From Lacticaseibacillus thailandensis DSM 22698 = JCM 13996 (GTDB taxonomy: Bacteria > Bacillota > Bacilli > Lactobacillales > Lactobacillaceae): 64,000 nucleotides of DNA. The translations under genes were made by a program, and so were the position numbers. Shown here one piece after another: positions 48,433-56,976 of the stretch. Below the pieces are notes generated by a model, which worked only from the letters and a program-made list of their open reading frames with translations, had not been told where the DNA came from and searched no databases. The stretch is taken from NCBI RefSeq assembly GCF_001312865.1, contig NZ_BBER01000001.1, positions 620,001 to 684,000 on the forward strand. Direction: 5' to 3'. Position 1 is the first letter of the stretch, and the number at the start of each line of letters is the position of its first letter.

Positions 48433-48950
48433 TAATATCCTCCTTGTATTCCAAGCGTCCGCGCAGACGCATTCCCAACATGATAAATTGCTCAAAGAAC
48501 CGGTTAATGCGCGTGTTCCATTGGTCAGTCTGCACTAACGGCCGCACCAAGACAGTCCGCACGTGCGCCAGGTTACCCGCAATCATGTCGGTCAAAATCT
48601 GATCCCCAACCATAATGCATTCGTCCGGCTGCAAGTGCAGACGCCGCATCGCCTGTTTGATCCCCGTTGGTAACGGTTTGAGCGCCCGCGACTGGTGGGG
48701 CAGATCTAAGCGTTGTAGCGCACGGCTCACCCTCTCCTCGTTATTGTTAGAAACCACCATGACGATGATACCAGCCGCCTGCATGGCTGCTAACCAGTCA
48801 CGCAGTTGCGGGGTACCGTCGGGGTTATCCCATGCAATCAGCGTGTTATCCAGATCAGTCAGCACGGCTTTAACACCCTGGTTTTTTTAGCGTTGCCGGC
48901 TTGATGGTGTAAATGGCACCGACCAGCCATGTTGGGGTTAGTAATGACAA
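48419..48950 (-). CDS. yqeG: YqeG family HAD-IIIA phosphatase (one apparent frameshift)
   Basis: HAD phosphatase heading the yqeG-yqeH block. The catalytic motif is VLTDLDNTLIAWDNPDGTPQ, then VMVVSNNNEERVSRALQRLD and CIMVGDQILTDMIAGN. The N-terminus (LLTPTWLVGAIYTIKPATLK) is joined by removing one base from an A7 run at 48882-48888, giving 176 residues from a TTG start at 48950 with GGAG eight bases upstream. Relatives dephosphorylate phosphatidylglycerophosphate or small phosphates; the substrate here is not known. Confidence 0.88.
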
Positions 48951-49186
48951 AGTTCTTTCTCCTCGTCTATCTATACATATATCACTTCATTATACCCAAT
49001 AACCTCGTATTGTGCGAACCCCGCAACCACGTGGACCCACCCGCGCATCCACACAACTAAACAATTGGTTGAAACCACCCAAAAATGCAATTAGCCCGTG
49101 TGAATTACTTGGCCCCGTCCCCGCAATAGGTTATGATGATGGTAAGCGGTTACAGTGACGTAAAACCGCCCTAGGAGGTGCACATT

Positions 49187-49831
49187 ATGTACGCGACTAT
49201 TTTATTTGACATCGACGGCACCATTATCGATACCGAGGACGTCATCATTGGTGCGCTGCAAGACGCGCTCGTCCAAACGATCGGAATGCACAAGACCCAC
49301 GATGAGCTACTTTATTCTTTGGGGATTCCCAGTGACCAAACGCTGAAAGCCCTCGATCTCACTGCAACCGAGCAGAAGCAAGTCGACAAGGTGTGGACCG
49401 AATTAACTGCGGACCGGCAGACACAAGTTCACGTATTCGCCAACATGCGGCGGACCCTGGCCCACTTGCAACACCGTGGGATCATGATGGGTATCATCAC
49501 CGCCAAAACGGCGAGTGAGCTGGAACACGAATTTACTTGGTTTGGCCTCAACGACTACTTCGACACCATCGTCACCTACTCACCGGACATTGCGCCCAAG
49601 CCGGCACCCGATCCGTTGCTCCGCGCGCTGGCGGAATTGCCAGCTGACCACGGCCGGACGTTATACATTGGTGATACCGTGACGGATATGCAGAGTGCCA
49701 AAGCTGCACACGTCGACTTTGCCGTGGCCACCTGGGGGGCACATAACCTGGCTGGCTTCACGGATGCCGACCATTTTCTCACACGGCCAGAATCAATTCT
49801 CGACCTGGCTGATATGACTGCACACGTATAA
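49187..49831 (+). CDS. HAD family hydrolase, phosphoglycolate phosphatase-like
   Basis: A 214-residue HAD-superfamily phosphatase with the nucleophile motif FDIDGTIIDTEDVIIGALQD, a helical cap, motif II in GIITAKTASELEHEF, the lysine in APKPAPDPLLRAL and motif IV in YIGDTVTDMQSAKAAH. The ATG at 49187 has AGGAGG eight bases upstream. Substrate unknown. It is followed at 17 bases by an oxidoreductase gene on the same strand. Confidence 0.88.
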   Translation: MYATILFDIDGTIIDTEDVIIGALQDALVQTIGMHKTHDELLYSLGIPSDQTLKALDLTATEQKQVDKVWTELTADRQTQVHVFANMRRTLAHLQHRGIMMGIITAKTASELEHEFTWFGLNDYFDTIVTYSPDIAPKPAPDPLLRALAELPADHGRTLYIGDTVTDMQSAKAAHVDFAVATWGAHNLAGFTDADHFLTRPESILDLADMTAHV

Positions 49832-49848
49832 CGAAGAAGGAGATCCAT

Positions 49849-50807
49849 ATGTTACGCTTCGGTTTCAATCAATTTGGTGGGCCTGAGGTCTTTACGACCA
49901 TTGAGGCCCCAATTCCCCAACCCCATGATGGCAGGTCCAAATCCGCGTTTTGGGTTTTGGCGTCAACCCTTACGATGCTGCTTTGCGTTCAGGCGCTGCC
50001 GCTAAGGACCGGCCCCTAGATTTCCCCATTGTGCCCGGCGTTGATGTGGCGGGAATCATCACTGCGATTGGCCCCGGCGTCACTGACCTCACCGTGGGTG
50101 ACCAAGTGCTGAATTACCGGCCACTCGGTGGTTACAGCGAGTACGTGCGCGCAAGCGTGAACAAAGTCGCCCGCATCCCTGATGGTATTCCTGTGGTTCA
50201 AGCTGCCGGGTTACCACAGTCCACGGTGGTGGCCCACACCATTCTCCGTGAGCTGCTCCAAATTCAACCCGGCAACACCATCGCGGTCATCGGAGCCGCT
50301 GGGAGTGTCGGGAGCATCGTGCTCCAACTGGCCCACTACCTGGGGCTCCGGACCATTGCCATTGCCCACAGCCACCACCACGAGACCCTGACTAGGTTCA
50401 ATCCGGACGAAATTGGTCATTATGATCTCGAAGACGTCGGTGCGCGCTTTACCAACCAGGCAGACTACGTGGTCAATGCCAGTGCCGGGGGTAACGATCA
50501 TGGTGTCGGGGTACGAATGCTGAAACGCAAAGGGCAATACGTGAGTGTGGCCTTCAGCACCGTCGATAAGACCGTCAAACCCAGCGCGACCTACCTGCAA
50601 GTAGGCGTGGGGCCCCGGCCTGATGTACCCGCGGCGTTTGCCCTCTTACAAGCCGCCAGCGCATCCGGCGAAGGTATCCGCCTACCAATTGCCACCAAGT
50701 TGCCGATGACGTTGGCCGGCGTCATCGCGGCCCACGAATTGATTTTAACCCGCCACGGCGCGGGCAAAATTGTATGCGTGGCCCCCGAACTAGAGGAAAC
50801 CGACTAA
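49849..50807 (+). CDS. Zinc-independent MDR/quinone oxidoreductase (one apparent frameshift)
   Basis: Medium-chain dehydrogenase/reductase of the quinone oxidoreductase class, 319 residues. The GroES-like domain (MLRFGFNQFGGPEVFTTIEA, PYDAALRSGAAAKDRPLDFP, VPGVDVAGIITAIGPGVTDL) is followed by the NAD(P)H-binding motif (TIAVIGAAGSVGSIVLQLA). Structural zinc cysteines are absent. One T is missing near 49929 (TT read as T). AAGGAG precedes the start. It is probably co-transcribed with the HAD gene. Confidence 0.85.
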
Positions 50808-50887
50808 CTGGCAACGAGCGCACACCCGCAATTACGTCTTGGTTGACTGGGTAAAAAAATTAATTTGATCATTACCAAAATTTATAC

Positions 50888-50917
50888 TTGACACCTAGTT
50901 TGGGCCCTGCGTATACT
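50888..50917 (+). promoter_or_regulatory. Promoter of the trpX leader
   Basis: A consensus -35 TTGACA (50888-50893) and -10 TATACT (50912-50917) are 18 bases apart, placing the start site about 25 bases before the leader-peptide gene. Confidence 0.85.
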
Positions 50918-50950
50918 AGGGCCAATTAATCAACGAAGGAGGACGTCACG

Positions 50951-51004
50951 ATGCGTAAACACACACAAAGTTCAATCAACCTTTCATGGCAAAGCTGGCG
51001 CTAG
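50951..51004 (+). CDS. Putative tryptophan leader peptide
   Basis: A 17-codon frame, MRKHTQSSINLSWQSWR, begins about 30 bases after the predicted transcript start, with GAAGGAGG well spaced upstream. It has two tryptophan codons at positions 13 and 16, near its end, and is followed by alternative hairpins and a terminator before a TrpX-like gene. This is the layout of a leader peptide in ribosome-mediated attenuation. No T-box sequence is present in the leader. Translation and regulation are inferred. Confidence 0.6.
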   Translation: MRKHTQSSINLSWQSWR

Positions 51005-51023
51005 TCGGTTGTGTTCGTTTCGG

Positions 51024-51172
51024 ACGGATACAGCCTGGCAAACAGGATTGTATCCGCGCCGGCAACTTTTGTGTGACATACGCACAAGCCTGTCCGCGGA
51101 ATCCGCGGCAGACTTTGGCGGCCCGAACAATGAGGGGCAAACCAGAGTAACTGCTGGTTTGCCCCTTTTTTG
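51024..51172 (+). promoter_or_regulatory. Probable transcription attenuator of trpX
   Basis: Hairpin A is GGATACA..CCTG-GCAAA-CAGG..TGTATCC (51025-51055), then TTGTGTG/CGCACAA (51069-51088) and a CCGCGG-AAT-CCGCGG hairpin (51093-51107). The terminator GGGGCAAACCAG/CTGGTTTGCCCC (51134-51165) runs into six T. GGCAAA recurs in the Trp-codon region (50988-50993), in hairpin A (51037-51043) and in the terminator 5' arm (51136-51142), and all can pair with GTTTGCC of the 3' arm (51157-51163), so mutually exclusive structures are possible. Confidence 0.6.
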
Positions 51173-51230
51173 TACCCACAAAAGTTGGTCGTGATCAATC
51201 GGGGGTGTCCACCCCGTCATGGAGGAAAAT

Positions 51231-52223
51231 ATGATGAAGAAGTTTACTACCGCACTACTGACCATTACTACCCTGGCCGTGGCCGCCTTGGTCGGCATCC
51301 ACACGCAAGACGTTCGTGCCACTAGTGTCCCCACCGTCGGCATCTTGCAACAGCTAGAACACCCCGCGTTGGACCAAATCCACAAGGGCGTAATCAAAGG
51401 TCTGGCTGAAGAGGGCTACAAGGGTAACAAGGTCAAGATTCACTTTCAAAACGCCCAGGGCGACCAGAGCAACATCAAAACTATGAGTGACCGCTTTGAA
51501 AGCCAGCACGTTGACCTTACCGTCGGCATTGCGACTGCCGCGGCGCAGGGCCTCGCTAGCGCTGCCAACGGTCAACATCCCGTCATCCTGGCCGGCATCA
51601 CCGATCCAGTGGGCAGCAAGCTGGTCAAGTCGGATCAGCATCCTGGGGCCAACATCACCGGGACGTCCGGTGATTCCCCTATCAGTCAGCACCTGAAATT
51701 AATTAAAGAAATTGTACCGCACAGCAAGCAAATCGGCATCATCTACACCACGTCGGACCACGGCGGAACTTTCAACGCCAAACGCATGGCGGCACAGTGC
51801 AAGCAGGAAGGGCTCAAATACAAGCTGTACGCCATCAGTAACACCAATGATATGCAGCAGGTTGCTAGTAAGATGGCTAGTGAGTGCGACGTGATCTACG
51901 CACCACAGGACAACGGTGTAGCTGCCGCCATGAAGACCCTGGTCAACACCGCCAACAACGAGAAGGTCCCAGTCATTCCGGCGGCCGACACGATGGTCAA
52001 AGACGGTGGCGTGGCTGCCTACGCGGTCAGTCAATTCAAACTCGGCGAAGAAGCCGGCAAGATGGCTGGTAAGGTCCTGAAGGGCAAAAAGACGGCTACC
52101 TACCCAGTCAAGATGGTCACCAAGGGCCACTACGTCATCAACCGAAGTGAGGCCAAAAAGTTGGGGCTAAAACTACCCGCTAAAATCGTGAATGGCGCCA
52201 AGAAGAACGGCGAAGTCTTCTAA
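51231..52223 (+). CDS. trpX: TrpX-like ABC transporter substrate-binding protein
   Basis: A 330-residue exported binding protein of the ABC_sub_bind family (PF04392): a signal anchor (KFTTALLTITTLAVAALVGI) without a lipobox cysteine, then VPTVGILQQLEHPALDQIHK, GITDPVGSKLVKSDQHPGAN, ITGTSGDSPISQHLKLIKEI, YAPQDNGVAAAMKTLVNTAN. In streptococci and lactobacilli this family (TrpX) supplies a tryptophan transporter with a permease and an ATPase, but neither gene follows here. GGAGG is five bases upstream. The upstream Trp leader supports tryptophan as ligand. Confidence 0.82.
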   Translation: MMKKFTTALLTITTLAVAALVGIHTQDVRATSVPTVGILQQLEHPALDQIHKGVIKGLAEEGYKGNKVKIHFQNAQGDQSNIKTMSDRFESQHVDLTVGIATAAAQGLASAANGQHPVILAGITDPVGSKLVKSDQHPGANITGTSGDSPISQHLKLIKEIVPHSKQIGIIYTTSDHGGTFNAKRMAAQCKQEGLKYKLYAISNTNDMQQVASKMASECDVIYAPQDNGVAAAMKTLVNTANNEKVPVIPAADTMVKDGGVAAYAVSQFKLGEEAGKMAGKVLKGKKTATYPVKMVTKGHYVINRSEAKKLGLKLPAKIVNGAKKNGEVF

Positions 52224-52260
52224 CACGCGTAATCTAGTTAGTGGATAATTCTTCAATTAC

Positions 52261-52327
52261 CAAACCGCCGCGCGACGCGTACCTACCAACCCCTACTGGT
52301 AGCGCGCGTGACGCGGCGGTTTGTTTG
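52261..52327 (+). terminator. Terminator downstream of trpX
   Basis: AAACCGCCGCG.ACGCG pairs with CGCGT.ACGCGGCGGTTT as a long stem with an inner TACC..GGTA hairpin, followed by TGTTTGTGG on the plus strand. Confidence 0.75.
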
Positions 52328-52415
52328 TGGTTGCGCTAGGGCCCCCTGACCCCACAAGCTAAAGTTTTAACACCAGGGAGGCCTGCGCAGCCAGCCCAAT
52401 CGATAATCAATTATA

Positions 52416-53246
52416 TTAATTATCCAGTCCGGATTCATCCACCTTCATGGCCGCATCGGCCTGAACACTGCCATCCGTATAGTTAAACTGGTAACCCGGC
52501 TGCACGTTGAAGATGTACACGTTAAAGTTCAGCGAGCCGTCCGTCGACAGCGCCTGCGCCCAGTACCCTCGTGGCATTAATTCATCGCCACGGAAAACGG
52601 TCGTTACCTGGTAAATCACCTGCTGACCATCTTCCAGCGCCTGGCGCACTTTGCCCTCGTAGATCTGCATCAACACTTGATTGGCGTAGGCCGATTGTGT
52701 CGCTAGGTTCTTCGGGTTGTCTGAACTACCCTCGGCCCCCTGCTCATAATGGCCATCAGCGTTGATGTTAAACGTTAAGGTGTACGCAATCAGGTGACCG
52801 CGATTATAGATTTCGGTTTGACCGCTACGGTTATAATGCCAACCAGTCGGCGTCCACTCCTGGCTTGGCCGGCCAGCGCTTTTACCAAGATTAGTTTTAT
52901 TCAGGTACGCCGTATTCGTGGTGGTGCGGTTCAGCCGGTCCAGATTGCCATAATCAATGTGGCTATTCTTCCAGGTACTGGCGGTCAAAGTACTCTGGCC
53001 GTGGTTGACCTGAATGACGGGTTTGCCGCCCGAACTAAAGGTCAGCTGAGCCAATTGCTTATAGGCCTTCTGATCCACCGCGTTGGTGCCAGTGGTCTGC
53101 GCGGTAATACTACTGGTAAGTCCGACCCGGTTCAGCACGCCGGCGAACGCGCCACTACGGTATAACCCAAACAATACAATTAAAATGACGGCAATAATGC
53201 CGCCAATCCGGCTTTTACGCGCCCGTCCGCGTCGTCTACGTGCCAT
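52416..53246 (-). CDS. Membrane-anchored DNA/RNA non-specific endonuclease
   Basis: A 276-residue protein: a very basic N-terminus (MARRRRGRARKSR), one membrane helix (IGGIIAVILIVLFGLYRSGA) and an extracellular beta-beta-alpha-metal nuclease domain with IYNRGHLIAYTLTFNINADG, in which NRGH takes the place of the usual DRGH motif, and SDNPKNLATQSAYANQVLMQ with the metal-binding asparagine. It resembles EndA-type DNA-entry nucleases and the lactobacillus extracellular nucleases. It is transcribed alone. Confidence 0.88.
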   Translation of the reverse strand: MARRRRGRARKSRIGGIIAVILIVLFGLYRSGAFAGVLNRVGLTSSITAQTTGTNAVDQKAYKQLAQLTFSSGGKPVIQVNHGQSTLTASTWKNSHIDYGNLDRLNRTTTNTAYLNKTNLGKSAGRPSQEWTPTGWHYNRSGQTEIYNRGHLIAYTLTFNINADGHYEQGAEGSSDNPKNLATQSAYANQVLMQIYEGKVRQALEDGQQVIYQVTTVFRGDELMPRGYWAQALSTDGSLNFNVYIFNVQPGYQFNYTDGSVQADAAMKVDESGLDN

Positions 53247-53412
53247 GCTGTTTGCCCCCAGAAAATTGATACCTTCATCATATCACGGACACTAGGATTA
53301 TGCGCCTACCTCAGTGCGGACAAGAATCACGGTCGTCGAAACGTCGTCCCCCCAAACCAAGTGATACCGCGCACTGACGAGTGATGGCTAGACAGCCAGC
53401 AAACTGCGGTAT

Positions 53413-53446
53413 CAAAAAAAGCGCATTCCCTCGGGGAATACGCTAT
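53413..53446 (-). terminator. Terminator downstream of rplT
   Basis: AGCG.ATTCCC and GGGAAT.CGCT pair around a short loop, and the minus-strand transcript then enters seven T. It ends the infC-rpmI-rplT operon. Confidence 0.87.
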
Positions 53447-53484
53447 TCATGCTGCCAACCAAAGCAATTGGCACCACGATTTGA

Positions 53485-53841
53485 TTACTTGATGGCTGCC
53501 TTAGCGGCATCAGCGACCGCCGTAAAGCCGGCTGGGTCGTTGATGGCTAATTCGGACAACATCTTACGGTTCATGTCGATGCCGGCAACCTTCATGCCGT
53601 GCATCAACTTGCTGTAAGAAATGCCGTTCTGACGCGCAGCCGCGTTGATCCGGGCAATCCAAAGAGAACGGAATTCGCGCTTCTTTGCACGACGGTCCCG
53701 GAATGCGTAACGGTATGAAACCATCAACTGGGTGTGAGCGGCCTTAAACAAACGGTGCTTAGAACCACGGTAACCCTTAACGAGCTTCATTACCTTCTTG
53801 CGGCGCTTACGAGTAACTGTTCCACCTTTAACACGTGGCAT
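53485..53841 (-). CDS. rplT: Large ribosomal subunit protein bL20
   Basis: A 118-residue L20 ([60 protein letters not shown]). It nucleates 50S assembly and in Bacilli represses its own operon by binding the infC leader. It is the last gene of infC-rpmI-rplT and has GGAGG before the start. Confidence 0.97.
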   Translation of the reverse strand: MPRVKGGTVTRKRRKKVMKLVKGYRGSKHRLFKAAHTQLMVSYRYAFRDRRAKKREFRSLWIARINAAARQNGISYSKLMHGMKVAGIDMNRKMLSELAINDPAGFTAVADAAKAAIK

Positions 53842-53894
53842 AATTTATTCCTCCTAAAAAAAACATGAACTACGAGCAGTAATTGTCGGAACAA

Positions 53895-54095
53895 TTACTT
53901 GATACCGGAAACCATCTTCTTGATCCGACGCATGTCACTAGTCGATACCAAGCCAGACTTACGCAACTGACGACGCTGCTTCTTCGTCTTACCGTGGAAA
54001 CGGTGGGATGTGTACGCGTGGCCACGCTTCAGGAGACCACTGGCAGTACGCTTGAAACGCTTGGCAGAAGCGCGGTGAGTTTTGAACTTAGGCAT
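53895..54095 (-). CDS. rpmI: Large ribosomal subunit protein bL35
   Basis: A 66-residue L35 ([60 protein letters not shown]). It is between infC and rplT with the usual short spacing and a GGAGG ribosome-binding site. Confidence 0.97.
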   Translation of the reverse strand: MPKFKTHRASAKRFKRTASGLLKRGHAYTSHRFHGKTKKQRRQLRKSGLVSTSDMRRIKKMVSGIK

Positions 54096-54122
54096 GATTT
54101 TTCCTCCTAAAAATATGTGTTA

Positions 54123-54647
54123 CTACTTGTTGTCCTGGTCAGCCTTCGGGGAAAGCACTAAGAACATGCTCCGCCCGTCCATCTTTGGGTGCGTCTCAAC
54201 CGTGGCAATATCTGCCGTGGCGGCCGCAAACTTTTCCAGGACTTGACGCCCAATTTCCTTATGGGTAATGGCACGCCCACGGAACCGGACAGAAGCACGC
54301 ACCTTGGCGCCCTTCTTCAGGAACTTAACGGCATTGTTAAGCTTGGTGTTAAAGTCGTTCTGCTCAATCACAGGACTGAGCCGAACTTCCTTGATGCTGA
54401 CGGTCTTTTGCTTCTTACGGGCTTCGCGTTCCTTTTTCTGTTCTTCGAAACGGAACTTCCCGTAATCCATGATCCGTGCTACCGGTGGCTTAGCCTTCGG
54501 TGCGACAAGGACCAAATCCAAATTTGCATCGTCTGCTAACTTCAAGGCATCCTGCTTGGACTTTACGCCCAGCTGGTCACCATTTTCGGCAATGAGGCGT
54601 ACCTCGCGGGCACGGATCCCATCGTTAACCATCATATCTCTAGCTAT
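54123..54647 (-). CDS. infC: Translation initiation factor IF-3
   Basis: IF-3 with N-domain [20 protein letters not shown], linker [20 protein letters not shown] and C-domain [53 protein letters not shown]. The ATG at 54635 has no ribosome-binding site nearby; GGAGG is 21 bases away. The same GGAGG is nine bases from an ATA codon at 54647 that would add IARD to the front, matching the family N-terminus. infC commonly uses a non-canonical start, so I place the start there. Confidence 0.93.
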   Translation of the reverse strand: MARDMMVNDGIRAREVRLIAENGDQLGVKSKQDALKLADDANLDLVLVAPKAKPPVARIMDYGKFRFEEQKKEREARKKQKTVSIKEVRLSPVIEQNDFNTKLNNAVKFLKKGAKVRASVRFRGRAITHKEIGRQVLEKFAAATADIATVETHPKMDGRSMFLVLSPKADQDNK

Positions 54648-54675
54648 AACGATTCACCTCCACTTAGTTTACCGA

Positions 54676-54718
54676 GAAAAAAACAAAAAGATGGCGGGGC
54701 ATAAGCGTCCCGCCATCC
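54676..54718 (-). promoter_or_regulatory. Terminator of the infC (L20-type) leader
   Basis: GATGGCGGG pairs with CCCGCCATC around a nine-base loop and is followed by CTTTTTGTTTTTTTC, between the promoter and infC. An intrinsic terminator at this place is the attenuator of the L20 leader that controls infC-rpmI-rplT in Firmicutes. Confidence 0.75.
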
Positions 54719-54799
54719 ATGTATATCCGTACATTAGAGCCTAGAGGTCAGTGACGTGGGCGAGAAGCGGGCAACTTCTGCTTTTTCTCAACAAATAAA

Positions 54800-54828
54800 A
54801 GCATACCTGACCACCCCACCAAAGTCAA
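54800..54828 (-). promoter_or_regulatory. Promoter of infC-rpmI-rplT
   Basis: TTGACT (54823-54828) and TATGCT (54800-54805) are 17 bases apart on the minus strand, giving a leader of about 145 bases that contains the terminator. Confidence 0.8.
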
Positions 54829-54867
54829 GCAGAACCTGAAAGTGGCGCCTGCTCCCACCAGTTGGGC

Positions 54868-55698
54868 TCACTGCCCCGCGTGCACGTCGGCGACCTCAGC
54901 CGAAATAATCAGTGCGTGCACGTCCAAACTGTGAATCAGCCGCACCACATCTTTGTATTCCGGCTGGTCCGTCACGACCAACAAAACGTCCCGACCGTCA
55001 CCGGCGTCATCTCCTGCTACCAATACCGTCGTCACCGCCGCACCGTACGTGTCCGTAATGACCCGCATAATGGTCGGCAACTGGCGGTCACTGACCACGT
55101 GCAGCATCCGTTTGCGATCTAGCCCGGTGGCAATATAATTCATCACCATCCGCGTAATCAATAGGGAGAAGGCCGCCAAAATAAAGGCCTCCCACCCCGA
55201 AACTATAATGTTCAGTGACGACACCACGACGTCAATAACGAAAAGACTATTTTCCGTCCGTATGCCGAAGTGCTTCTTCAAAATCAGTGGCGGCACCGTC
55301 GTCCCGCCACTAGAGGCATCCACCATGTACAACATGGCAAAACCGATGGCAATCAAAATGCTGCCCACCACGATGGCGAGCAACTTATCCTGCACCACTT
55401 TGGTAATGGGTAACACCGCCATAATGACCGGCAACATTAAACTGCCATACAGGATGCGGACACTGGTGGCGCGGTCCACCAGGAAGTAAGCCAGAATGAG
55501 TAAGGCCACGTTAATGCCCATCGTGCTCAAAGCAACGGGCACGCGCCAAACTTCAAATAGAATGATAGCCAGACCGGTTGAGCCACCGGCCGCGACGCCG
55601 TGCGGGGCAAAGAACAAGTTGATGCTCACCGCAATCACCGCTAGCGCCACCGTGATAAACCCTAATCGGTACCACGCGTTAGTTTTGATTGTGCGCAT
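54868..55698 (-). CDS. YitT family membrane protein (DUF161/DUF2179)
   Basis: A 276-residue protein with five or six N-terminal membrane helices (LGFITVALAVIAVSINLFFA, APHGVAAGGSTGLAIILFEV, VDASSGGTTVPPLILKKHFG) and a C-terminal cytoplasmic DUF2179 domain (RMLHVVSDRQLPTIMRVITD, TYGAAVTTVLVAGDDAGDGR). The transported substrate is unknown. An 89-bp tandem repeat lies upstream, between it and the sortase-like gene. Confidence 0.88.
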   Translation of the reverse strand: MRTIKTNAWYRLGFITVALAVIAVSINLFFAPHGVAAGGSTGLAIILFEVWRVPVALSTMGINVALLILAYFLVDRATSVRILYGSLMLPVIMAVLPITKVVQDKLLAIVVGSILIAIGFAMLYMVDASSGGTTVPPLILKKHFGIRTENSLFVIDVVVSSLNIIVSGWEAFILAAFSLLITRMVMNYIATGLDRKRMLHVVSDRQLPTIMRVITDTYGAAVTTVLVAGDDAGDGRDVLLVVTDQPEYKDVVRLIHSLDVHALIISAEVADVHAGQ

Positions 55699-55818
55699 AT
55701 CGTCACCTCATTGGTGCTGTGCGTTGCTATTTCCTACTCCTAATTTTAGTTTACCAAGGCCAGGTGGCAATCGCCAGCGGGCATGAGCAAACAGTGAGAG
55801 ACACGTGCTACCAGTAGG

Positions 55819-56009
55819 ACCTAACTCGATCTGACTACCGATTAATACCGGGCCGCAGTCTCTCGGACTAGCTCCGCGAGTCCTCCGAGTGTCAGCGAGT
55901 ACGCCCTAGGATATTCTGTTACCTAACTCGATCTGACCACCGATTAATACCAGGCCGCAGTCTCTCGGACTAGCTCCGCGAGTCCTCCGAGTGTCAGCGA
56001 GTACGCCCT
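55819..56009. repeat. 89-bp tandem repeat, two copies at 102-bp period
   Basis: Copy 1 (55819-55907) and copy 2 (55921-56009) differ at only two positions. Each contains an AACTCGATCTGA segment, a central GGACT-AGCTCCGCG-AGTCC hairpin inside a CTC..GAG arm and a CAGCGAGTACGCCCT end. After copy 2 the sequence folds back (AGGG..ACTCGCTG) with the repeat end to form a terminator-like hairpin. No open frame runs through it. It could be a duplicated structured RNA element or a dispersed non-coding repeat. Confidence 0.9.
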
Positions 56010-56112
56010 GAAGGGCTACTCGCTGATCAAAACGCCGGACCCACCTCCCCAGATGGACCCGGCGCTACGCTTATTCGTCGCGGGTGTTTATTATTAGCAA
56101 ATACTGTTAACA

Positions 56113-56976
56113 TTAGCGGGCCCAAACCATGCGGTTGACCGTCCCTGACAGACACGTCTGCAAGACAATTTGTTCGCCCTGGCTAGCACTCACAATATGG
56201 TTCCATTCATCACGACCGGTATGAACATCATACCCCTGGTCGTTGACATCAGCCGTACTAGTCACGTGGTACGTCCGTACCTGACCATTAACATCGGTCA
56301 CGGTCACGGCACTACCAACGCCTAGCTGGATAATTGCACCAAAGTTCGACGTGTTGTGGCCAATGATGTGGGTCGACTGACCGTCACTCACTGACAGTCG
56401 CGTCTGCCCACCCCAGGTTTCCACATAGTTACCTGCGGGCGCCGTGGTAGCACTCATGCTGCCCTGAAGAACGGGCATCGTGATACCCAGAAAGCTGATG
56501 CGCGGTCCTGCCGCGCGCGGCGTCGGAGCCGGCGTCGGTGCATGCTGGGCTGGTGCCCGAGTGGCACTCGGTGCTGGTGTCGACGTGGCTGGCTTGGCTG
56601 CGGTCGTGGTGCCAGCCGTGGGGCTCGTGGCCCCACTGGCCGTCGTTTGACTACTACTTGAAACGTTCTTGGTACTGGTGGTGGCGCCATGAATCTGACC
56701 GGCCGGGACGGTCTTGGCGTTGCCCTGACCATGCGCCTGCGTGGCGGCATTCTTGTTCGCCAACTGAACGGATACCGCTTGCTTGGTCGCCTGTTGTTGC
56801 GCACGGCGCTGCATCAGTGCGTGTGCTAATAGGTTGTCCGTGGGTGCAGGCGGTTGGAAACGACTGGTGCGGGTGACTACCGGTGATTGTGTCTGTGCAT
56901 GCGGTTGACCCACCCAGAGTCCAACGGAAGCAACCATCAAGGTTACTGTACCTAATACTGCATATTTAGTTTTCAT
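56113..56976 (-). CDS. Secreted sortase-like protein with Ser/Thr/Pro-rich linker
   Basis: A 287-residue exported protein: signal peptide (KYAVLGTVTLMVASVGLWVG), a low-complexity Ala/Thr/Ser/Pro linker of about 110 residues, and a C-terminal sortase fold with the triad visible as His in THIIGHNTSNFGAI, Cys in IVLQTCLSG and Arg in VNRMVWAR. Similar sortase-like proteins occur in lactobacilli; their substrates are unknown. The start MKTKYAVL at 56976 has AGGGGTG upstream. No LPXTG-protein gene is adjacent. Confidence 0.78.
   Translation of the reverse strand: MKTKYAVLGTVTLMVASVGLWVGQPHAQTQSPVVTRTSRFQPPAPTDNLLAHALMQRRAQQQATKQAVSVQLANKNAATQAHGQGNAKTVPAGQIHGATTSTKNVSSSSQTTASGATSPTAGTTTAAKPATSTPAPSATRAPAQHAPTPAPTPRAAGPRISFLGITMPVLQGSMSATTAPAGNYVETWGGQTRLSVSDGQSTHIIGHNTSNFGAIIQLGVGSAVTVTDVNGQVRTYHVTSTADVNDQGYDVHTGRDEWNHIVSASQGEQIVLQTCLSGTVNRMVWAR

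Noticed and set aside
50951-51172. T-box riboswitch before trpX
   Set aside because: No GGTGGNACCGCG-type sequence is present in the leader, unlike the clear T-boxes before pheS and thrS.
54189-55489. Plus-strand open frames opposite infC and yitT
   Set aside because: They are shadows of the real minus-strand genes, without protein-like composition or start signals.
55819-56009. CRISPR array
   Set aside because: There are only two copies of an 89-bp unit separated by 13 bases; repeat and spacer sizes do not fit and no cas genes are near.
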